This document shows, piece by piece, positions 52,335 through 63,149 of a DNA stretch of 64,000 nucleotides (the first letter of the stretch is position 1; each line of letters opens with the position of its first letter). The DNA lies in contig CAVOKN010000030.1 in NCBI GenBank assembly GCA_963696505.1, forward strand, positions 79,026-143,025, given 5' to 3'. Under the pieces are notes generated by a model, which saw nothing but the letters and a program-made list of their open reading frames with translations, had not been told where the DNA came from and did no database searches. Both the position numbers and the translations under genes were made by a program. The DNA is from CAVOKN01 sp963696505. Lineage in GTDB: Bacteria > Pseudomonadota > Gammaproteobacteria > Burkholderiales > Rhodocyclaceae.

Positions 52335-53207
52335 TTATGAGCGATCCTGCAGTGTCGTCCTTGCCCAGGCCGCTGCACGGCGGGTCATCTTGTATGAGAC
52401 TCTGCGATTCCATTTGTAAGCGGCCCAAATCGACGACGCGATCAGCCGTACAATGAACCAACGCCGGTTCTCGGCGGGGGACATGTGTTCCCCTACCACC
52501 GCATGGGCATAGTTCTCCAACCATCTATCGGGCACCCTGCCAAGCATGCTCCTCAGCATGTCATTAATTTCGCGGTGCACCCTTACCCTGGCCCCGAGCG
52601 TCTTATTTTCGGCGTACAGCCTTGATCCCGCGAGTTTCTCCTCAAGGTATAAAAACCGGGCCCCCGCCCTGCCAAGCCTCAGCCAATACTCGTAATCCAT
52701 GCAGTAGTGGAGCGATTCATCAAGCAAACCATGCCGCTCCACGACACGACGCCGGAAGAATGCTGCCGGCTGACAGATGAAACACCTCTCCTTGAGCCGT
52801 TCCAAATCCCAAGCCTCGGTCGGGTATGTCTCGAAAGGATTGCCGTCGTAGTCGACGTGGTCTGCCATTCCGTAGACAACATCTATATCCGGGTTCGCGT
52901 CGAACGCGGCAACGACACGACCCATCGCGCCGGGGTAGTAAACGTCATCGGAGTTGAGCCAACCTATGATCTCGCCCGTAGTGGCGCGAATTCCCTTATT
53001 GACAGCCTCCGCTTGCCCCCCATCGTCCTCCGATACCCACCGGAGCGGCGGTCTGAAGCGGCGAAGTACTTCAATCGTGTTGTCAGTGCTGCCACCGTCG
53101 AGCACGATATGTTCGATCTGGCCGCCGGTCTGGTCCGCCACGCTCCGCAGGGTGTGCTCAATAAATTGCCCCTGATTGAGAGACGGTGTGACGACGCTGA
53201 TTTTCAC
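52335..53207 (-). CDS. Glycosyltransferase family 2
   Basis: A 290-residue GT-A enzyme: MKISVVTPSLNQGQFIEHTL, HIVLDGGSTDNTIEVLRRFR, SEDDGGQAEAVNKGIRATTG and IIGWLNSDDVYYPGAMGRVV with the DxD-type SDD. The later DYEYWLRLGRAGARFLYLEE is a common O-antigen GT2 pattern. It overlaps the preceding GT4 by 4 bases. The frame is intact, unlike the next genes to the right. Confidence 0.92.
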   Translation of the reverse strand: MKISVVTPSLNQGQFIEHTLRSVADQTGGQIEHIVLDGGSTDNTIEVLRRFRPPLRWVSEDDGGQAEAVNKGIRATTGEIIGWLNSDDVYYPGAMGRVVAAFDANPDIDVVYGMADHVDYDGNPFETYPTEAWDLERLKERCFICQPAAFFRRRVVERHGLLDESLHYCMDYEYWLRLGRAGARFLYLEEKLAGSRLYAENKTLGARVRVHREINDMLRSMLGRVPDRWLENYAHAVVGEHMSPAENRRWFIVRLIASSIWAAYKWNRRVSYKMTRRAAAWARTTLQDRS

Positions 53208-54551
53208 GCGCCATCCTTCGTGGGCGTGGTCCCTGCTCTACGGGCGGTGAAGGCTACTTGGAACACACGCCAATACTCTTGAGCCATACGCCGCGAATCC
53301 AAAAACTCGCTCGCGCGAACCCTGCCTGCTGCAATGCACCGCTCACGCAACGACTCGTCCAGCGTCAGAGAAAGGATCGCCGCCGAAATCTCGGTCGGCA
53401 TCTTCGGGTTGAACACAATGGCTGCATCGCCAGCCACTTCCGGCAGCGACGTGGCGTTGCTGCAGGCAACCGGGATCCCGGCGGCCATTGCCTCGACGAC
53501 TGGCAGACCAAACCCCTCGTACAGCGAAGGGAAGATCACGCCGCGGGCGTTCGCCAACAGCGCCGACAGTTCGAGGTCAGGGAGATACCCGGGAAAGACA
53601 ACGCAAGAGTCCAATCCCAAACCGGCTGTTGCGCGCATCAACCAGTCCCGCCGTTCGCCGGGCGCGCCCGTGCATACGAGTTTGACGTATTCCGGCAATC
53701 CCTGTGCGCGAGCCATGCCGAAGGCAGTCAGCAGCATTTCATGGTTCTTGTGTTTCCAGAAGTTGGCGGGATACAGCAGGTACTGCTGCGCCGTCCAGGC
53801 CGAGTCGGTTGAGAATCGGGGCGTCTGCATCTTGCGGTCGAGCCGATGCGCTGCGCCATGCGCAGGTGGATGGTGCGGATGCGGTCCGGCGGCAGCTTTC
53901 CGTGGACGAATCGCCGACTGTCGCGAGTAATCGGATATTGCCGTCAAGGCGGTGGCACGCCGACAGGCTTCGACAAACGTACGGTCTCGGTGGGCGACAT
54001 CCTCCGGCGAGAAGAAGTTCGGATAGGTCTTGTACTGGAGGTCGTAAATCGTGCAGACGGTGGGACACGTCTCGATCGAAATACGTAGGGAGCGGTAAAA
54101 GGGCAGAAAAGCAGATCCGCACCAATGTCCCGGACGCGGGAGCGATTTCGGAACCGCTTGAGGGCGCGATTGGCGATGGAGGCAGCGCGCGCGGCCACCC
54201 TTCGAAACAGTCAGGAACATAGCCGAGAGATCTGATCCAAAGGCCCTTCCGTCGCGGCGCAGCAGCATAATCCGTGCCGAAGCGCCGACCACCATGACCC
54301 TGTCGCACATTATTCCGATCGAGAGCCGCAAGTTCCTCATGCGAGGCGGCTTGCGTCAGAAGCACGAAATTGGTGTCGGGCGCCATATCGGCCAGACCCC
54401 GAAGGAGCTCCAGAACAAAAACCTTCGCTCCGCCGTTTTCTCCGCCCGGAAGTACGGGCGTGAGGTCGACGGCGATGGTTTTAAGCCCGTTCAATTCGGA
54501 AGCCCGCCGCGAGTTCCCTACGATCTTGCAGTCGAAGAGCGCAACGGGCAC
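53204..54551 (-). pseudogene. Glycosyltransferase family 4, N-terminal half with many frameshifts
   Basis: The C-terminal half is intact: AQQYLLYPANFWKHKNHEML, FPGYLPDLELSALLANARGV, IFPSLYEGFGLPVVEAMAAG. The N-terminal half jumps among all three frames: TIAVDLTPVLPGGENGGAKV in one, DIGADLLFCPFTAPYVF in a second, TCPTVCTIYDLQYKTYPNFF in a third, then HGKLPPDRIRTIHLRMAQRI in yet another. At least five indels are needed. The pieces are each well conserved, so decay is recent or the sequence is faulty here. The start is uncertain; an ATG at 54,664 is another candidate. Confidence 0.8.
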
Positions 54552-54682
54552 ACCGAAAACCCCTCGGTCATCAGGTCGTTCATGGAGACACCGGTAGCCG
54601 ATGCCGCAATTCCGGGTTGCTCCTCGCTTCGGGCTTCGTTCGTCAGTGGCCGAATACGTTCCATATCAGCAATCCACGAAAG

Positions 54683-55996
54683 TCAAACGAGTTCGACATT
54701 GATCTGATGCAATTTGACCGACAACTCCCGGCTGTCGTCGATTCCCAATGCGTTCCGAGGCACAAAATGGGAGTCACTCCTTAGCTCTACGGTGACCTTG
54801 CTGCCTCGGTAGGCCGCGAGGTCCGCGCTCAATGCAAAGTCGGACTCCTTGGCAAGCTTCTTCTCGTCTACTGCGTTCCCATTTAGCAGTAGCCTCACTT
54901 TCACTTTCCTGTGACCTCGCTGCGGGTGGTAGCCAAGTTCGGCAACGAGGCGCTTCCCGTCCGGCGGAACATCGATCTGTTCGCGGTAGGTCGGACCGAT
55001 CCACGAGTCGGCATAGCGACTGGTATACCCTTCGTTCTCCAAGCACCAGCTTCTCGACCAGTCGATAACGCTTGGCGGAAAGCCAGGCATACAGGAGCCG
55101 GTCGCGCGCCATCCGCGGAGAATAGCGCAAGGTCTGCAGAAACTCGATCAGCGCCGCGGACAGGCGCCGGTCCCGAAAGGCTTCCTCGGCACGGCGGGCG
55201 TGGTGCCGGGCATGCTCGTCTAGATGCCGGTGTGTACAGCCAATGGGAGAACTCGCAGCGCCAGCGCAGTCGGCGAGAGCCACGAACCCCAATGCTTGCG
55301 GCTGACCTTGATGGAAAGGTTCAGGACTTCCGCCTCGGTGCGCTGCGCCGACTTGGAACTGTCGTGCATGCGGTAGGTGCTCCACAGCTCGTCCACGCGG
55401 TGGAAGCGGTAGTGCTCGCTGAAGCGGCAGAAAAGGTCGTAGTCGAGGGCGTGGTGCTCATTGACGTCGAGGCCGCCGCAGCGTTCCCAGACGGCGCGAT
55501 GCCAGAACACCGAGGGCTGGGGAATCGTGTTGAATCCGCGCTTCCAGATGGCGAGTTGCTCGAAATGGCTGCCGTACTCCGCCGGATGCTCGATGCCGAC
55601 ATAGCGCGATCCTTCGCCGGTGAACATGCAGCGGCCCATCACGATGAAGCGGTCGCGATCCGGGTCGATCTCGGCGGCGACGCGATGAAGGATGCGCGGG
55701 AAGAGCGTGTCGTCCGAGTTGAGAAATCCCAGAATCTCGCCATTCGCCCGGGCGAAGCCGCGATTCAGTGCGTCGGCCTGACCGGAGTCCTTCTCCACGA
55801 TCAGACGGAAGATGGTCGGATACCGACGGACGAAATCCTCGGCGACAGCGATCGAGCCGTCGTTCGAACCGCCCTCCTGGATAATGACGTCAAGCTTGGG
55901 ATACTCCTGATCGACCAGGCTCTGCAGCGTCTCACCCAGGTATTGCGCCTGATTGAACGAGGGGACGACGATCGAAATGGAGGGCTCTTGCTTCAT
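54683..55996 (-). pseudogene. Glycosyltransferase family 2 with C-terminal beta domain, two frameshifts
   Basis: Frame 1 encodes the GT-A part (PSISIVVPSFNQAQYLGETL, VIIQEGGSNDGSIAVAEDFV, ILGFLNSDDTLFPRILHRVA, HALDYDLFCRFSEHYRFHRV) to about 55,220. Frame 2 goes on with HLDEHARHHARRAEEAFRDR, LLYAWLSAKRYRLVEKLVL. Frame 3 then gives an outer domain, ENEGYTSRYADSWIGPTYRE to KLHQINVELV. The first break is in ACACAC near 55,230, the second at an extra T near 55,035 (TGCTTGGAG). The terminal domain is not usual in GT2 and may bind glycan. Confidence 0.78.
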
Positions 55997-56008
55997 GAGG
56001 CGGCAGCT

Positions 56009-58488
56009 TCAGAGTTCGTCATAGACGTGTCGATAGATCGCGAGGGTTTGAATGGCGCTTCGGCGCGCCGAAAACAGCGGCCTTCGGCGCACCGCTGCGT
56101 CCGCGAGCGCCGCGCGCCGGGACGGCTGGATTGCCACTTCGAGCAGCCGCGCCGCGATATCCTCGGCATCGTTTGGATCGAAAGTCAGTGCGGCGTCGCC
56201 GGCGATCTCCGGCAGGGAGGTCACATTCGAGCATACCACCGGCTTCCCTGCGATCATGGCTTCGGCCACCGGCATGCCGTAGCCTTCGAACAGCGACGGG
56301 AAGACCAGCGCCTGGCAACTCTGAAACAGAGCACGGATTTCGAGCGGCGAGCGATAGCCCAAATGGCGTACTCGCGATTCGAGGCTGCGCTCCCGAATCA
56401 GCGCCGAGGCGGGGTGATCGGCCGGGAAAGATCGCCCCGTGAAGACCAGCTTCAGGTCCTTGGGCAATTCTCGCTTCCACCAGGGCGAAGGCCTCGACCA
56501 GCCTGAGCGTGATTCTTGTGCGGCCAGCAATGTGCCGGGAAAAACAGGAATGGCCCCGATATTCCCATGCCCGCCAGCAGCGATTTGCGCTTCGCCGCGG
56601 GCACCTCTCGCCAGACGTGCCGGCTCGGAATGATCCACACCGTGGACATTTTTTCCAACGGGATGCCGTACTGCCGGTGAACGTCCTGTCGGGTGAACTC
56701 CGAGATGCAGATGATGTGACGTGCCCGCGCCGCGGACTCGCGATACAGCCTTTCGCGCTCCTCCCACTCGGACGGCGAGAAGAACTCAGGATAGTGAACA
56801 TGCTGCAGGTCGTTGATGGTCAAGATTCCGGGGAATCCGATCAGATCCGGGTGGGTGTAACCGCAGACCGAGTGTACAAGATCGAAATCCAGCCGGTGGT
56901 ATTCGGCCAGGGAGCGCATCGGTGCCGTCAGCACCGGATACATTCCGAAGCCTTCCGCGAGGCGGTTGGTGAGAAAGGACTTGAGGACTTCCATGCCGCG
57001 TTCCACGGGATCCGAATAATCCAGACTCACCTTGAACGCGGAAGGAAACTCCCACTCGGAACACGCGCTGCGCGGCGCAAACAGGCGATATTCGTTCTGA
57101 CGATCTAGTTGGGAAATCGCCGATACCAGTTCGTAGGTCGCCTGCTCCATCCCGCCCGCTTTACCCAGTTCCATCCAGCGAAGGTCATACAGCACTTTGA
57201 AGGGGCGAGACTTCTTGATGGAGATCGCCCTTTCGACCAGGGCCTGGAAGCGGGGGGCGGCGGCAGCAATCGAATTGTTGGCCTCCACGTGCTGCTTGGC
57301 AGCCGCCACGACCGGCAGGGATTCGCCAACCTGGTCGACGACCGAGCATACCCGTTCCGCAAAGGAGGCCGGGTCATCCTCAAGCCAGCAATGAACGCCA
57401 CCGTTCGCCCCCGTTCCCTCGGCGGCCATGGTCGTACAGACCACGGGCACGCACATGGACCAGGCTTCGAATATCTTCTGCCGTACCCCGCCGCCATAGC
57501 GCATCGGGACCACATAGACGGCTGCGTTCCAGAAAAACAGCCGGATGTCCGGCACATTCGCGTGCAATTCGCACCGAGCCGTTTGCGTGACCGCCTGTTC
57601 GACTGCCGGCGCAGGCATCATGCCGACAGCCTGAAACACCGCCATCGGCGCGCGGGCCAGAATGTGCGGCCAGATTTCCCGCAGAAAGTAAAGTACGGCA
57701 TCCACATTCGGCGGATGGGACAGGTGCCCAGTGAACAGCACGATGGGCCGGGGATCGCGGCACCAGTCATCCGGGGCTGGCGTGTAGTACTGCGTATCGA
57801 CTGGAATCGGCGCCACGCCGGCCTCGGCGCGCGCGCCGAACATGCGTAAGGCGCGCTGGCGGTCCAAATCGGAGACGAAGCCCACCACGTCCGCACGCGC
57901 AGTCACGTTCTGTTCCTGCAGGCGGACAGCAGCCACCTCCTGCGGTGGCTTGCCCGGTTCGCCGGGTATCGGGATGGCGCGCTCCAGATAGTCGGAGCGG
58001 ACGTCATGAAAGTAAAAGAGCTTTCCGCCCATTGCCGGCAGAAAATCGAGCCAGGGTTCGATACTGGTCTGGATCAGCACCATCGCATGCCAGTACGTAG
58101 TCGTGATGGCTTGCAGCAGGTACGGTGCGCAGTTGGCAAGGATCGCCAGTTTGTCGAAGGCATCGGCGGGACGACCCTCGATACGCAGGAGTCGGCGCAA
58201 GAGCCACCAGCGCACGCGAAACGGCAGGCGAACCAGCCAGGGCGTCAACCGGCCGCTGGGCTCGCCGGGAACAAAAAGCGGAACCGATTTACACGGACGT
58301 GGCCAGAAATGAGCGCTGTGGAGAAATTTCTCCAGGTTGGCGACTCCCTCTGCCGGGAAGCAGTCGTAGGTGGGGGCAACGACACCGATCTGATGGTCGC
58401 GGGAAAGATGGCGGAGATTGAAGAAATCGACGCCCATCTTGCCGGGGAAGTATGGGAGATCCGTGGTAAGCACGAGGACTCGCGCCAT
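56009..58488 (-). pseudogene. Double-domain glycosyltransferase (GT4-GT4 fusion), two frameshifts
   Basis: Two GT-B enzymes in one chain of about 826 residues. The first (residues 1-390) begins MARVLVLTTDLPYFPGKMGV and has VLFTGHLSHPPNVDAVLYFL and YVVPMRYGGGVRQKIFEAWS. The second begins FKVLYDLRWMELGKAGGMEQ and continues to GPFLFFPAHCWPHKNHA; after two indels close together near 56,480-56,515 it goes on LPKDLKLVFTGRSFPADHPA, FQSCQALVFPSLFEGYGMPV to the end. Such fusions often add two successive sugars. Repairing both indels restores the donor site. Confidence 0.8.
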
Positions 58489-58509
58489 GACTTTGTGCCG
58501 TCTCCGGAC

Positions 58510-59814
58510 TCAGAGCGCTCGAAGTTTCTTGCCGAGCCGATACCACCGAGTGGCGCATAGCCGGGCCATCGCCGCGTCGCGCTGTGCCAACTCTGCGTCG
58601 CGCTGTGCCAACTCTGCGTCGCGCTGTGCCAACTCTGCGTCGCGCCGGGCGATCTCCTGTCTTGAGGCTACGAGCCTCCTCAACCGCTGCCTCTCGGTCC
58701 CTGTCGGCTTGGGCGCCAAGGCGCTCCGCCTCAGCTTTCCACCAGTCGCGATTCTGCTCGGTCAGCCACACAGCATGTTCCACCTCGGCTAACCGTTTGC
58801 CTTGATCCTCGATCACCTTTCCGCGCGCAATGCGGTCCTGTTCCACGGCGTCGAAATTTTGTTGTAGATCGGCAAGTTGCGCCTGAAGCAGATTGCGCTC
58901 ACTTGTGAACTGCCGCTAACTGTGCTGCGTGCTGTCTCTCCCGCTCGTACAGATCGATCAACGCAAGCGCTAGTCGCCCGTCGGAGTCCCGAGCAGCGCC
59001 GATTCGATCTGCTCCGGAGCATTGACACTGAAGCGGCGCCCGGCTGACAGCGAAGAACATGTCGTAGTGGGCGAAGATGGCCGGCTCGAACTGGATATGC
59101 TCGGCGCCTAGCCTCCGGAACAACTCAGTCACAGAGCGCTCGCTGAAGAGGTAAAGATGTTCGTCCGACTTTAGCTGTTCCAGGAACACGTGCGTTGGCT
59201 TCGACCAGCGCCTCGTAGCGCATACCTTCCTTGAACTGAGGCGTCTGGATCAACAGCAGTCCCTCCGGCTTGAGCAGTTCGAGGCAATGGCGCATCGTCG
59301 CCGTGGGGTCTGGCAGATGTTCGAGCACATCCATCAGTGCGATCGCGTCCAGACTCGCGGGCGGCACATTCAGGGATTCGATAGGCCCGATGCGTATCGG
59401 AACGCCAAAAGTCTCCTGCCCGAACGCGACGACCCAAGGGCTCATTTCGACGCCAGACGCCTCATAGCCAGCCTGCTTGAGCAAGGCAACAAAGCTTCCG
59501 TGGGCACAGCCGAGTTCCAATACCTTCGCCGGCGGCAGGCGGAACATCAGTAACGCCTTGAGCCAGTGCAGATTGCGCTCGGCCAAGTCGTTTCGGGCGC
59601 GGGTGTGAAAGTCAGCATAGCCGAACGCTTCCTGTTGATGCTCGAGCCAGTACTTCTTGCCGTAGTAGTCGGCATCGTCATCCCGAACAAGCAATTGCTC
59701 GGGCGGAATCGCCTTCAGATACACCAAAGTTCCGCACGTCCGGCACTCGCCGTACTCCGGGCCGAATGGCGTCAACGCCGCGTTGCCGCACCAGCAGATG
59801 CGAGACTCGCTCAC
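58510..59814 (-). pseudogene. SAM methyltransferase with C-terminal coiled coil, four frameshifts
   Basis: The N-terminal part is an intact methyltransferase: a zinc-like knuckle ICWCGNAALTPFGPEYGECR-TC, ADYYGKKYWLEHQQEAFGYA, KVLELGCAHGSFVALLKQAG and LDAIALMDVLEHLPDPTATM. It then continues through frameshifts near 59,190, 59,030, 58,912 and 58,665: FLEQLKSDEHLYLFSERSVT, LALALIDLYERERQHAAQLA, NLLQAQLADLQQNFDAVEQD and finally heptads ELAQRDA in tandem ending RLGKKLRAL. Methyltransferases with a long coiled coil control O-chain length in WbdD-like systems, a possible role here next to Wzm/Wzt. Confidence 0.78.
58582..58644. repeat. 21-bp tandem repeat, three perfect copies, in coiled-coil coding region
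   Basis: The unit CTGTGCCAACTCTGCGTCGCG occurs three times without a gap, with a further partial copy on the left. On the coding strand it spells the heptad ELAQRDA, so each copy adds two turns of coiled coil. Slippage could change the coil length in steps of 7 residues without breaking the frame. Confidence 0.92.
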
Positions 59815-60644
59815 CTTGGTTTCCGTGCCAGGAATACGGCACCGCTACAGTCCTGCCAGTCTGTCTCCATATCGAGGAGCCCGGCGAGCACGCTACGAAA
59901 AGCACGGGGAAAATTCGGGTTCGCGGACAGAAACGGGAAAATAATATCCCCCATCTCACCCCCTGCAGCGCGCTTCACGTGCCAGAGCGTGTCCATAATC
60001 AGGAATATCCCGCTATTGTATTTTGGAAGGATCGGCACATGCTCATCGGTAACCAGCCCCGCGGTTTCGAATTTACGCTGCCATTCCTCAACGGAGAGCG
60101 GATTGACCAAGTGGTGATAGGTCAAGAAATCGCCCTGCAGGTTCTCCGCCGCCTCGTCGAAGCCTGCCATTCCAACGAGATTCGAAAGCAAGGACCATTC
60201 GACGAAGCGATTCGTGACGACACTGCATAACAGGCGACCGCCCGGCTTAAGGCAGCGATATATTTCAGCCAGCACAGCATCCAATTGATCCATGTGCTCC
60301 AGCGAGCAGTTGGCGAAAACGTGCTCGAAACTCTCGCTGGCCTCCGGCACCTGATGCGCAGGGGCGACGTGAACGTCGCGATAGATGCCGCTTGCCCGTG
60401 CTGCCTCAGCAACTCCCGCGTTCATATCCACCCCAACTACATTGATCGCCTGCGGCCAGATCAGGCGGAAGTAGCGTCCGTCTCCACATCCGAGATCGAG
60501 GATCCGGCCGTCGAGGCGGTATTTCTGGTAGGCCGCATATTCCCAGGCACGCCAGTGGCTAAGGGAAGGAATGTAGGGATAAAGGGCACAGACGGCGTCG
60601 TAACCATCTAGCACGTTCTGAGTTGTCAATTTGTCGGTATTCAT
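59811..60644 (-). CDS. Class I SAM-dependent methyltransferase
   Basis: A 277-residue methyltransferase, intact. The SAM site is GRILDLGCGDGRYFRLIWPQ, with VVGVDMNAGVAEAARASG, HVFANCSLEHMDQLDAVLAE and CLKPGGRLLCSVVTNRFVEW. It overlaps the next methyltransferase gene by 4 bases (ATGA). Two methyltransferases immediately after the exporter ATPase suggest terminal modification of the glycan before export. Confidence 0.9.
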   Translation of the reverse strand: MNTDKLTTQNVLDGYDAVCALYPYIPSLSHWRAWEYAAYQKYRLDGRILDLGCGDGRYFRLIWPQAINVVGVDMNAGVAEAARASGIYRDVHVAPAHQVPEASESFEHVFANCSLEHMDQLDAVLAEIYRCLKPGGRLLCSVVTNRFVEWSLLSNLVGMAGFDEAAENLQGDFLTYHHLVNPLSVEEWQRKFETAGLVTDEHVPILPKYNSGIFLIMDTLWHVKRAAGGEMGDIIFPFLSANPNFPRAFRSVLAGLLDMETDWQDCSGAVFLARKPR

Positions 60645-60685
60645 CGTCTGTCGAATAATCCGGTAAAGTGATTCCGCAAAATCGG

Positions 60686-62111
60686 CTAGGATTGTGTCGC
60701 CATGATTATTCTACCCGGCAGGTCCGCAACGCCGTGGTGAGTCAGAACAGCTAGGCCGCCTCTCAGTGCAAATCCAACGGAAAAGTGAGCGACATTGGGA
60801 AGGTGGCAAAGTCGTTCATGGCGAACCGAAAACTCTTCATGCGAAATGCGTTGCCGATCTTTCCAATCCGCAGTTTGACACGCATGCCAATCCAACCTCG
60901 AAGGTATACTCACCGGGAGCCAAATCGAGCTGAATTTCCTGCCGGCAAATTAATCTGCCAACTGCCCCGAAGCGCAGAGGCGCTTCATCCTCATATTGCC
61001 AACTGTTCTTGCCATGAACTATAACGCCCCGATCATTCGAGATCACAACACCACAAATCGGCACACCTATATCTTGGTTCAGTTCAAACTCGTAATGAAA
61101 GACAGCTTTGTCGCCTTGCCGAAATGCGTTGCAGGGTTGGCCAGTATCGCTGCACAAGGCAACGCCAATGCAACGTGCTCTGCCGTTGGTCACTTGAGAC
61201 TTGCTCGACAAGTCGATAAAGGCTTCAGCAGGCGGAAAGTCGATGCTGTTGCGTCCCCGGGCGTCGTCCGACTCGCTTACAGGAACGCGCGCTTGCGGCG
61301 AGCCCTTGGCAATCGCAGGTTGGTGCAGAAGGTAATAATGCTTGGCAGCCTCGGACGCCGGCCCGATGAATCGCGGGGCGCCATGATCGAGCAAGATGGC
61401 CCGTTCGCAGTATTGTTCGATTTCCGGCATCGAATGCGAAACAAGCAGAATCGCTGCCCCCGAATTCCGTAATTGCTCCAGACGGGCGTAGCACTTTTGC
61501 CGAAAAAACACATCCCCCACTGCCAGCGCCTCGTCGATGATGACGATGGACGCATCGATATGCGCCTGCACGGCAAAGGCCAGGCGCACGAACATGCCGC
61601 TGGAGTAGGTCTTGACGGGCTGGTCGATGAATTCGCCAATGTCCGCAAACTCGACGATCTGATCGTAGCGGGCCTCGATTTCGTTCTGGCTCAGCCCCAG
61701 GATGCGCCCATTCAGAAAGACATTGTCGCGGCCGGTGAATTCCGGATTGAATCCGCTCCCCAACTCCAGCAGCGCGGCGATGCGGCCATTGACATGTCGC
61801 TTCACCGCTCGTCTGCGCTAAAGTTCCGGCAAGGATTTGCAGCAGCGTACTCTTGCCGCTGCCGTTGCGGCCGATGATGCCGAGGGTTTCGCCACGCCGA
61901 ACCTGGAACGACACATCGTTCAACGCCCAGAATTCCCGAAAGTAACTCGGCGGGGAACTGCGCCGAGCCAGTCCCATGCCGCCATGTGCGATTGGCTGCT
62001 TGGTGCAAGACGCGGCAAGAGGATCTGCTTCAGCCTGTCTCGGGGCGTGGCGTAGATTTCGAAGCGCTTGCTGAGATTACGAACGTCGATGACGACGTCG
62101 TCAGAGGACAT
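60686..62111 (-). pseudogene. wzt: O-antigen ABC exporter ATPase (Wzt-like), three frameshifts
   Basis: Powers export of the finished lipid-linked glycan. In order: DVVIDVRNLSKRFEIYATPR (frame 1), FREFWALNDVSFQVRRGETL and Walker A IIGRNGSGKST (frame 2), then HVNGRIAALLELGSGFNPEF, signature TYSSGMFVRLAFAV, Walker B SIVIIDEALAVGD (frame 3) and a C-terminal glycan-binding Wzt domain that continues in another frame as LCHLPNVAHFSVGFALRGGL. Breaks fall near 61,960, 61,810 and 60,885. The C-terminal extension shows the carbohydrate-binding type of Wzt, which recognises a modified chain end. Confidence 0.85.
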
Positions 62112-62921
62112 CGGCAAATCCCCGACGCGTTTTTTGGAACCACCAGAATCCTGCGAAGCTCACAGCACCGCCAATGACCATGTTCATGGCCCAATCCGCC
62201 CATCCTACGGGCGTACCCCACAGCATCGCGTTGCGCAATTGAGTGATGGGCAAAGTCAGCGGATTCGATTTATCAGGGTTCTGAAACCGCTCGGCAGGGC
62301 ATCTATGGGATAGAAGATCGGGCTCAGAAAGAGCAGTACCGTGGTCACGATTCCCATTCCCTGCCCGAGGTCGCGCAGATAAACGCCCAGTGAAGCGAGG
62401 AGCCAGGTCAGGCCCAAGGTGATAAGGACCAAGGGCAGCAGCACAACGGGTACAAGCAACGTTCCCGGATGCAGGCTCACGCCACCGACGATACAAAACA
62501 CGATCAGGATGCCCAGGCTCACGAGGAAATGCAGCCCCGCGGAGATGAGTACCACCCAAGGCAGGATTTCGAGCGGGAAGACAACCTTCTTGACGTAGTT
62601 CGCGTGGCCGATGATGAGCGTCGGCGCGCGGTTCAGACATTCGGCCATCAGTCCATGGACGATCATCCCCGAGAACAGGATGAGCCCGAACGCCACCTTG
62701 CTCTCCTCCCCTGCCCCCCACCGCGCCTTGAAGGCGACACTGAATACCAGCGTGTAGATGACGAGCATAAACACCGGGTGAAACAGAGACCAGGCAACCC
62801 CCAGCACCGATCCCTTGTAGCGGCCGACGAAGTCCCGCTTGACCAAATCCCAGATCAGTTCGCGGTGCCGGATCAGCGAAGAATATGGCGCGATCGGAGA
62901 AGTCGGGAACTGGAGGCTCAT
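62101..62921 (-). pseudogene. wzm: O-antigen ABC exporter permease (Wzm-like), one frameshift
   Basis: The membrane subunit of the exporter. The first 222 residues (IWDLVKRDFVGRYKGSVLGV, WSLFHPVFMLVIYTLVFSVA, five membrane helices) are in one frame. After LPSGFRTLIN the frame breaks at about 62,270 near an AAA run, and the last part (NPLTLPITQLRNAMLWGTPV, with the last helix, ending RRGFADVL) is in the next frame. One added base restores 273 residues. The wzt ATG overlaps its end by 11 bases. Confidence 0.85.
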
Positions 62922-63149
62922 GCGAAAACGTGATTGTGATCAGCGCTGGTAACCCAATCCGCAGGCTGCAGCCGTGAGCAGCATCGACGGCCAGACATTT
63001 CCTGACGAACCGTCTCGGCTGTCCGTGCTCGGATTGGCAATGCGCCCGCACCTGCTTTCACGTACCGAGTGAGTGTTCGCGTTTCGTGCGAATAGGGATG
63101 GTCGGAATCAAACATGCAGTGGATACGGTTGGGATGCCCCGGCGAATCC

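Noticed and set aside
58571..58644. Possible CRISPR array
   Set aside because: The repeats are contiguous 21-bp units with no spacers, and encode heptads of a coiled coil.
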